Shown: positions 58,585-64,000 of the stretch, piece by piece
How the letters are laid out: every line of letters starts with the position of its first letter
How positions within the stretch are numbered: the first letter of the stretch is position 1
Assembly: GCF_027923545.1 (NCBI RefSeq)
Contig: NZ_BROH01000001.1
Coordinates: 881,001 to 945,000, forward strand
Direction: 5' to 3'
Source of the DNA: Sinisalibacter aestuarii
GTDB taxonomy: Bacteria; Pseudomonadota; Alphaproteobacteria; Rhodobacterales; Rhodobacteraceae
DNA length: 64,000 nt
Made by a program: the position numbers and the translations under genes
Notes under the pieces: generated by a model
Database searches by the model: none
The model's input: the letters and a program-made list of their open reading frames with translations, nothing else
Told to the model about the DNA's origin: nothing

Positions 58585-61122
58585 ATGACCAACGTGTCTT
58601 TCGAAACAAGCGCTGCCTTGGCGCATCCGCGCGAACCTGCTGCAAGCGAGGGCCGGGTCACGATCAGCCTGACCAATATTTCGAAGCTCTATTCGGGCAT
58701 CGCGGCACTGTCGGATGTTTCCGTGAGCTTCAATGCCGGTGAGGTCCATGCCGTGCTCGGTGAGAACGGCGCCGGCAAGTCGACCCTGATGAGCATCATC
58801 TCCGGGGTCAACCAGCCCAACACGGGCACGATTGAATTCGAGGGGCGCAATGTCTCGCCGCTGATGCCCGATACATCCGCCGAGCTCGGGATCGCGATTT
58901 CCTACCAGCACCCGGCGATCCTGGATGACCTGTCGGTTCTGGAAAACCTGCAGGTCTCCCTGCCGAAACCGGTCTTTGCCGGACGGCCCGCGCGCGAGGT
59001 CGCGCAAGAGATACTCGATATCGTGGGTCTGGAGATCCCGCTGCGGACCCGTGCCGCTTCGCTGACCGTCGGCCAGAAGCAGATGCTGGAGATCGGCAAG
59101 GCGCTGGCGACGAAGCCGAAGGTTCTGATCCTGGACGAACCGACCGCTGCACTCGACAAGGACGCGACGGAGATCCTGTTCCGGCAGGTGCGGAAAGTCG
59201 CGGCGGAGGGCACGGCCGTCATCTACATCACCCACCGTCTGGCGGAGATCCGGCAGATCGCCCAAAGGGTGACCGTCCTGCGGGACGGCAAGGTTGGCGG
59301 TGGCGGTCTGGTGTCGGAGCTGTCCGACGAGGCGGTTCTGAACATGATCGTCGGGCGAAAGCTCGAATCCGCGTTTCCGCCGAAATTGGCGGAAGCCGGC
59401 GGGAAGGAAGTTCTGACCGTCCGGAACCTCAGCGGAAACAACTTCAAGGATGTGAGCTTCGAGGCGCGCTCAGGTGAGATCATCGGCGTCGCTGGGGTCG
59501 CCGGGAACGGTCAGTCGGAGTTCATGCGCGCGCTTGCGGGCCTCGACAGGTCGACCGGCGAAGTGCGGCTCGACGGCAACGCGCTGTCCCACCGGCAACT
59601 GATCCACCATGCCGCATTCATGCCGGCTGATCGCCTGACCGAAGGCATCTCGGCGACGTTCAGCGTGCGGGAGAATGCGGCGCTGGGCGCGTTGTCGAGC
59701 TTCGCCACCGCGGGTGTCGTCAGCCGCAAGAAGGAAATGGAGGAGGTCACGCGGACCTTCGAGTCGCTCGCGGTCAAGACGCCCGGCATGGAAGCCAGGA
59801 TCAAGGCGCTGTCCGGCGGCAACCAGCAAAAGGTGGTTCTGGCGCGTGCGCTTCTCGAACAGCCTCGGCTGCTCGTGGCAGACGAACCGACGCAGGGCGT
59901 CGATGTCGGCGCGCGGTTCGAGATGTACCGGATCCTTCGCGAGATCAGCAGCGGCGGCAAGCCGGTCATCGTCAATTCGTCCGACGCTTCCGAGCTTGAG
60001 GGCCTGTGCGACAAGGTTATCGTCTTCTCGCTCGGGCGTGTTGTCGCCACCCTTACCGGAGACGATGTCACCGAGGCGAAGATCGTCGCAGCGGCCGTCA
60101 ACGCTCACCATCACATCGTCGCCGACGATACGGAAGACGAGCGGCGCAGCGGCAAATCCGGCGGCGCCTGGCGCCATTTCGTGCAGACAGACAATGCCCC
60201 GGCCTTGCCGCTGCTGATCGTGCTGATCGGCCTTGCGCTGGTGGGCTACAGCTCGAACCCGAATTTCCTGTCGCCGTTCAACCTTTACAACATGCTGATG
60301 CTGGCGACCGCCCTGTGTTTCATCTCGATCGGACAAACGATCGTGCTGATGCTTCGCGGGGTGGATCTGTCGGTCGGGCCACTGGCGGGGTTCCTGGTGG
60401 TCGTCGCTTCGTTCTTCGTCAATGACGGGCAGACGGCGGGGACCATCGCCCTTGGCTTCCTCCTGATGCTGGCCGGGGCGCTGGCCGTGGGCACGGTCAA
60501 CGGCGTGCTGATCAGATACGGAAAATTCACCCCGATCGCGGCGACCCTCGCCATGTATATGGGGCTTCAGGGGCTCAGCTTCCTGCTGCGCGAAGGGCCG
60601 GGCGGCTACATCAGTTTCTCGGTCACGTCGGTCCTGTCGGCCCAGCTTGGTCCGGTCCCCTACGCCTTCCTGTTTCTCGTCCTGTGTGTCGTGGCGAGCG
60701 AGCTCGTGCTGAGGAAGACGCGCTTTGGCTGGCAGTTGCGGGCCATCGGGTCGGGCGAGGAATCCGCGCGGCGGATCGGCATCCACAACGACCGGGTCGC
60801 GATCATAGGCTACGTCGTCTGTGCCCTGTTCGTCGGAGTGGGGGCGCTCATGCTGATGGCGCAGATCGGCGTCGGCGACCCGCAGCAGGGCACGAGCTAC
60901 ACGCTGTCGAGCATCACCGCAGTGGTCCTTGGCGGCACGAGCCTCGCTGGCGGGCGCGGATCTTTCGTCGGCACCGCCATCGGCGCCCTGCTTCTGACCG
61001 AAGTCCTCGCGGTGATCTCGTTCCTCGGCCTGGCGCAGATGCACCAGTACCTGTTCCAGGGCCTGCTGATCGTCGTGGCCGCCGTCATCTACTCGACCGT
61101 GCGCGGGCGCGCATCCTCATGA
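58585..61122 (+). CDS. Fused CUT2 ABC transporter ATPase-permease (RbsA-RbsC fusion)
   Basis: This 845-residue protein has two ATPase domains (about 25-515) and a permease (about 535-845). Domain 1 has GENGAGKSTLMSIISG and VLILDEPTAALD. Domain 2 has GVAGVAGNGQSEFMRALAG, lacking the Walker lysine as usual, and SGGNQQKVVLARALL with VADEPTQGVDVGARFEMY. The linker (DDTEDERRSGKSGGAWRHF) runs into helix LPLLIVLIGLALVGYSS. The permease pore loop is LMLRGVDLSVGPLAGFLVVV. It is paralogous to 52911-55388, including the fusion point, so the fusion arose once and was duplicated. ATG 58585 is taken; a TTG at 58540 lies in the upstream hairpin. Confidence 0.92.
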   Translation: MTNVSFETSAALAHPREPAASEGRVTISLTNISKLYSGIAALSDVSVSFNAGEVHAVLGENGAGKSTLMSIISGVNQPNTGTIEFEGRNVSPLMPDTSAELGIAISYQHPAILDDLSVLENLQVSLPKPVFAGRPAREVAQEILDIVGLEIPLRTRAASLTVGQKQMLEIGKALATKPKVLILDEPTAALDKDATEILFRQVRKVAAEGTAVIYITHRLAEIRQIAQRVTVLRDGKVGGGGLVSELSDEAVLNMIVGRKLESAFPPKLAEAGGKEVLTVRNLSGNNFKDVSFEARSGEIIGVAGVAGNGQSEFMRALAGLDRSTGEVRLDGNALSHRQLIHHAAFMPADRLTEGISATFSVRENAALGALSSFATAGVVSRKKEMEEVTRTFESLAVKTPGMEARIKALSGGNQQKVVLARALLEQPRLLVADEPTQGVDVGARFEMYRILREISSGGKPVIVNSSDASELEGLCDKVIVFSLGRVVATLTGDDVTEAKIVAAAVNAHHHIVADDTEDERRSGKSGGAWRHFVQTDNAPALPLLIVLIGLALVGYSSNPNFLSPFNLYNMLMLATALCFISIGQTIVLMLRGVDLSVGPLAGFLVVVASFFVNDGQTAGTIALGFLLMLAGALAVGTVNGVLIRYGKFTPIAATLAMYMGLQGLSFLLREGPGGYISFSVTSVLSAQLGPVPYAFLFLVLCVVASELVLRKTRFGWQLRAIGSGEESARRIGIHNDRVAIIGYVVCALFVGVGALMLMAQIGVGDPQQGTSYTLSSITAVVLGGTSLAGGRGSFVGTAIGALLLTEVLAVISFLGLAQMHQYLFQGLLIVVAAVIYSTVRGRASS

Positions 61123-61201
61123 AGTATTTCACGCGGATAGGCGCAGCCATGAACAGAAGACAACCAACAGAACCCAAGAAAGTCACTTCAAGGAGTAAAA
61201 C

Positions 61202-62302
61202 ATGAGCGATAGCATTCTCTTCAAACCGGCGAAGATCGGCGCATGGGACGTGAACAACCGGGTCGTCATGGCCCCGATGTCGCGCTTCCGTGCCGATGCG
61301 AAAACCTGGGTGCCTGCCGACTATGCCGCCGAGTATTACGGTCAGCGCAATACCTGCGGCATTCTCATCACCGAGGCCACGCAGATGTCGCCCGATGCCG
61401 TGGGTTACCCCCGGTCGCCGGGCATCTACTCCGACGAGCAGACTGCCGTGTGGAAGAAGATCGTCTCCGCGATCCATGAAGGCGGTGCGAAGGCCGTTGT
61501 CCAGCTTTGGCATACGGGCCGTATCTCGCATCCTGAAAACCGCCCCGAAAAGGACGTTCCGTTCGCGCCGTCGGCGGTTGCGCCACAAAACATGCAGATG
61601 ATCACCGATGAGCATGGCATGGTCGATTTCGAGACGCCGCGCGAAATGACCCAGGACGACATCGACTACGTGGTCGAGAGTTTCGCCAAGGCTTCGGCCA
61701 ACGCCAAGGCCGCGGGCTTTGACGGCGTCGAGATCCACGCCGCGAACGGCTACCTGATCGACCAGTTCTGCGCGTCCAACACCAACCTGCGCACCGACGG
61801 CTACGGCGGTACGGTCGAAAACCGGATGCGGTTCCTGCGCGAGGTGATCGAGTCCGTTGCGACTGTCTACGATAAGGGCAATATCGGCGTCCGCTTCTCG
61901 CCCTACGGCACCTTCGACGACATCCACGAGGAAGACCCGGTTGGCATGTTCGAAGCCCAGTTGAAGACCGCCGAGGCAACCGGCATCGGTTACGTCCACG
62001 TGATCCGTCCCGAAGTGACGGGTGACAACGACACCGCCGAGCCGTTCGAACACGCGGATATCATCGGCCTGACCCGCAAACATTACTCCGGTGTCGTGAT
62101 CGCCGCCGGCCAGTATACCAGCGAATCCGCGACGGCCGAGATCAGCGAAGGCCGCGCCGACCTGGTTGCCTTTGGCCGCCCGTTCGTCGCCAACCCGGAC
62201 CTGATCAAGCGCATGCAGAACGGCACGCCGCTCGCGGAACTGAACCGCGACACGCTCTATATCCCCGGCAAGGTTGGCTACATCGACTATCCGGCCGCCT
62301 GA
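61202..62302 (+). CDS. Old Yellow Enzyme-family alkene reductase (NemA-like)
   Basis: This is a 366-residue FMN enzyme paralogous to 45108-46205. KIGAWDVNNRVVMAPMSRFRAD has serine where its paralogue has threonine near the flavin. VQLWHTGRISHP and VEIHAANGYLIDQF (His, Asn, Tyr) build the active site; DGYGGTVENRMRFL and VAFGRPFVANPDLIKRM follow. Reduction of an activated C=C bond is expected. It lies in the operon of the fused ABC importer and is followed, across a hairpin, by an NTF2-like gene. A dehydratase and an enoate reductase are thus neighbours. AAGGAGTAAAAC precedes the ATG. Confidence 0.92.
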   Translation: MSDSILFKPAKIGAWDVNNRVVMAPMSRFRADAKTWVPADYAAEYYGQRNTCGILITEATQMSPDAVGYPRSPGIYSDEQTAVWKKIVSAIHEGGAKAVVQLWHTGRISHPENRPEKDVPFAPSAVAPQNMQMITDEHGMVDFETPREMTQDDIDYVVESFAKASANAKAAGFDGVEIHAANGYLIDQFCASNTNLRTDGYGGTVENRMRFLREVIESVATVYDKGNIGVRFSPYGTFDDIHEEDPVGMFEAQLKTAEATGIGYVHVIRPEVTGDNDTAEPFEHADIIGLTRKHYSGVVIAAGQYTSESATAEISEGRADLVAFGRPFVANPDLIKRMQNGTPLAELNRDTLYIPGKVGYIDYPAA

Positions 62303-62308
62303 TCGACA

Positions 62309-62334
62309 CGGGAAACAGCCTGGGCTGTTTCCCG
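62309..62334 (+). other. Intercistronic hairpin between OYE and NTF2 genes
   Basis: CGGGAAACAGCC and GGCTGTTTCCCG are perfect 12-bp arms around TG. No T-run follows. It lies 7 bp after the OYE stop and may adjust the relative amounts of the two products. Confidence 0.6.
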
Positions 62335-62363
62335 ACCATTCATCTACCCCAGAGGAGGACAAA

Positions 62364-62825
62364 ATGACTCTCGAAGAACGCATCCAGCGTCTGGAAGACA
62401 TCCAGGCCATCGAACGCCTCACCTACGATTACGCCGCCTATTGCGACGACAATTACAATCCCGACGGCATTGCCAGCCTGTTTACCGAGGACGGGAGCTG
62501 GATCGTCGACGGCGAAGGTGGCACCAACCACGGGCGCGCCGAGATCAAGGCGCACTTCACCGAGCTTTCGAAGCATATCTCGTGGGCGATCCACAATGTT
62601 CTCAACACGCGCACGGATCTGTCCGACGACGGGAAAACGGCGACAACCTATTCCTACCTGCTGTGCCTGTGCACGATCGGCGAAGACGCCGTGATCCTGA
62701 CGCTGAACTACACGAACAAATTCGCCAAGCAGGCTGATGGCTCGTGGCTGTTCACCGAGCTGAGTGGCAGCACGCACCAGGTGTCGAACTGGGATCAGGG
62801 CTGGGTCAAGCAGCAGTTCCGCTGA
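62364..62825 (+). CDS. SnoaL/NTF2-like protein
   Basis: This is a 153-residue NTF2 domain. It has DIQAIERLTYDYAAYCDDNYN (Tyr and Asp at the BaiE-like spacing), LFTEDGSWIVDGEGGTNHGR, SWAIHNVLNTRTDLSDDGK (His at the strand position) and a closing ADGSWLFTELSGSTHQVSNW. The later Asp of BaiE has no clear counterpart (TYSYLLCLC instead). Dehydratase or isomerase activity remains likely. AGAGGAGGACAAA precedes ATG 62364. It sits between an OYE-family reductase and a double-EthD protein in one transcript. Confidence 0.82.
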   Translation: MTLEERIQRLEDIQAIERLTYDYAAYCDDNYNPDGIASLFTEDGSWIVDGEGGTNHGRAEIKAHFTELSKHISWAIHNVLNTRTDLSDDGKTATTYSYLLCLCTIGEDAVILTLNYTNKFAKQADGSWLFTELSGSTHQVSNWDQGWVKQQFR

Positions 62826-62947
62826 GATCCGGTCGCGAAGGTCGCTTTGCCGGCCTGCACTTGCGCCGCCGGGCCACCTGTCCGGCGGCGATTTCGTTTT
62901 CGAACAATCGCCGGCCCACACCGATGCCTCGACCGGGGAGAACCAGG

Positions 62948-63631
62948 ATGATCAGCCGCTTCGGCCTGCTCAAGCGCAGCCACGAGATGTCACTCGAAGA
63001 CTTCAACCGGCACTGGCAGGAGGTCCATGGCCCGCTGGCATCGGCAATGCCTGGCTTGCGGGAGTATTTCCAGCACGCGGTCATCGCGCGGGGCGACCAT
63101 GCCATTCGCGGGCCCTGGGAGCTGGACGGTATGTCCGAACTGAAATTCGATGATCTCGAAAGCATGTCCGCGTCGGTCGCGGCCAGCGAGAACAAGGCCG
63201 CGCTTGCGGACCTGCCCGGGTTCCTGTCGGAGCTGAACCTTGTCGTGTGCGAAAAGCACGAGGTCATTGCGCCCGGTGATATCGGGGAGGGCGCCGTCAA
63301 GCAAATGTCTCTGATCCGGCGAAGGCCCGGCCTGAGCGACGAGGCGTTCCGCCATGAATGGCTGGAGGTCCATGCGAAGATCGTTCGCCAATGGCCAAAC
63401 GTACTGGGCTACAGCCAGAACCTGGTCATCGACCGCTACAAGGACCGCGACCCGCAAAGCGTCAGCCAGGAAGAGCTTCCTGTCGACGGCATCGTCGAGA
63501 TCTGGTTCGCGAGCGGAGAGAAACGCGCCGAAGCGTATCGGAGCCAGATCGTGCTCGACACCATGGCCCATGCCCGTGAATTCCTGAGCGAGATTACCCC
63601 GTTCCTTGTGACCACGCGCCGGATCGTCTGA
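62948..63631 (+). CDS. Double EthD-domain protein
   Basis: This 227-residue protein has two dimeric alpha/beta barrel (EthD) repeats. The first is FGLLKRSHEMSLEDFNRHW, EVHGPLASAMPGLREYFQH; the second is SLIRRRPGLSDEAFRHEW, EVHAKIVRQWPNVLGYSQNL, then GIVEIWFASGEKRAEAY. Each has the W-x-x-x-H-x-x (WQEVHGPLA, WLEVHAKIV) motif typical of EthD. It is homologous to 51190-51861. The repeats may fold as an intramolecular dimer with one active cleft. GGGGAGAACCAGG precedes ATG 62948; an earlier frame start lies inside the NTF2 gene. It is the last gene of the plus-strand operon. Confidence 0.83.
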   Translation: MISRFGLLKRSHEMSLEDFNRHWQEVHGPLASAMPGLREYFQHAVIARGDHAIRGPWELDGMSELKFDDLESMSASVAASENKAALADLPGFLSELNLVVCEKHEVIAPGDIGEGAVKQMSLIRRRPGLSDEAFRHEWLEVHAKIVRQWPNVLGYSQNLVIDRYKDRDPQSVSQEELPVDGIVEIWFASGEKRAEAYRSQIVLDTMAHAREFLSEITPFLVTTRRIV

Positions 63632-63715
63632 GGCGACCCGCCTCAGCTCAGCGGGACCTCGACCTCTCTGGCTGATGATCGCCGCTGCGGCAACAGGCGC
63701 CGCTATTGCCCAACT

Positions 63716-64000
63716 CTAATACGCGGGTATGTAACCCAGCTCCGCCGATAATTTTTGGGTTGCGCCGAGAAGCGCGGGAACGAATTCGCTCTCCGCCCGG
63801 TCGAGAAGATAGAAGTCCTGGCCGATGATCGTGATCGCCATGACCATCTGATCCGAATGGTCGAAAACCGGCGCGGAGAAGGCTGAAATGCCAGGTATCG
63901 GGGGGTTTTCGACCGTCGCGTAGCCGGATTCGCGGATCTGCTCGATTTCGGCACGAGAGAGAAAGCGATGTGTGCCGACACGTCCGGTACCTGCCTTCTC
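63716..64000 (-). CDS. IclR-family transcriptional regulator, C-terminal part (5' end outside window)
   Basis: From the right edge leftwards the open frame reads RVGTHRFLSRAEIEQIRESG, then ATVENPPIPGISAFSAPVFD, followed by QMVMAITIIGQDFYL and ends LSAELGYIPAY. GISAFSAPVFD and the preceding GYA(T)xE segment match the effector-binding domain of IclR-type regulators. About 95 codons are visible; the winged-helix part lies beyond the window. It converges with the double-EthD gene. As a single-component sensor of aromatic or sugar-acid metabolites, it may control the neighbouring operons, possibly through GTTCA/TGAAC-type sites such as 19180-19198 (inference). Confidence 0.82.
   Translation of the reverse strand, partial: EKAGTGRVGTHRFLSRAEIEQIRESGYATVENPPIPGISAFSAPVFDHSDQMVMAITIIGQDFYLLDRAESEFVPALLGATQKLSAELGYIPAY

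Noticed and set aside
63703-63981. 92-codon minus-strand open frame at the right edge
   Set aside because: It is an Arg/Ser-rich shadow in a different frame from the IclR-type C-terminus, which is open through the window edge.

Overview
The window is a GC-rich alphaproteobacterial chromosome segment, most likely from the Rhodobacteraceae (Roseobacter group). The evidence is the lgt-midA pair, a TRAP transporter, several CUT2 sugar ABC transporters, a KpsT/KpsE/KdsA capsule block, and an intergenic GC-rich hairpin element (2471-2517) of a kind I recall from this family. The species cannot be named from the sequence.

The left part (1-11842) is core-like: midA (partial) and lgt, ubiK, a secreted CAP-domain protein, an SseB-family protein, a uracil-DNA glycosylase-family protein, an ArsR regulator with a cysteine-rich permease, an NhaA antiporter, kpsT-kpsE-kdsA (capsule export and Kdo synthesis, without kpsM), an MscS channel with an N-terminal BON-like domain, and tRNA-Gln(UUG). 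A gene-poor stretch of about 0.9 kb follows the tRNA. Then come an anaerobic sulfatase-maturase-like radical SAM gene, an IS3-type remnant, a secreted FG-GAP protein and an SMP-30-like secreted beta-propeller protein. This looks like a border zone.

From about 16.9 kb to the right end the window is one large accessory catabolic region with almost no housekeeping genes. It holds five SDR dehydrogenases, three flavin enoate reductases of the OYE family, a mandelate-racemase/enolase-superfamily enzyme, a GlcD-type FAD dehydrogenase, a D-2-hydroxyacid dehydrogenase, a mercaptopyruvate sulfurtransferase, a three-subunit molybdenum hydroxylase with its own MoaD-like protein, two double-EthD proteins, a cyclopropane-synthase-like methyltransferase, one TRAP transporter and three CUT2 ABC systems. 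Two of the ABC systems have ATPase and permease fused in one polypeptide. There are seven SnoaL/NTF2-like proteins, three of which carry three tandem NTF2 domains, giving 13 NTF2 domains in all. Regulators are a winged-helix protein fused to a solute-binding-protein domain (19785-21479) and the C-terminal part of an IclR-type regulator at the right edge.

The regional units are: (a) divergent NTF2 genes around a symmetric operator at 19180-19198; (b) a TRAP-led plus-strand operon at 21775-31836, followed by an SDR, an OYE and a 2-hydroxyacid dehydrogenase; (c) a BaiE-like dehydratase plus ABC operon at 35570-40830, then an SDR, the methyltransferase and another SDR; (d) an OYE gene with a clear promoter and terminator at 45022-46325; (e) a minus-strand operon 55388-46479 with fused ABC, EthD, TauE-like permease, Mo hydroxylase and MoaD; (f) a plus-strand operon 56391-63631 with ABC, OYE, NTF2 and EthD. 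Dehydrogenases, NTF2 dehydratase or isomerase candidates and enoate reductases together suggest an oxidise-dehydrate-reduce route for a cyclic, multiply hydroxylated compound. The substrate cannot be read from the sequence. The triple-NTF2 paralogues are the most unusual element.
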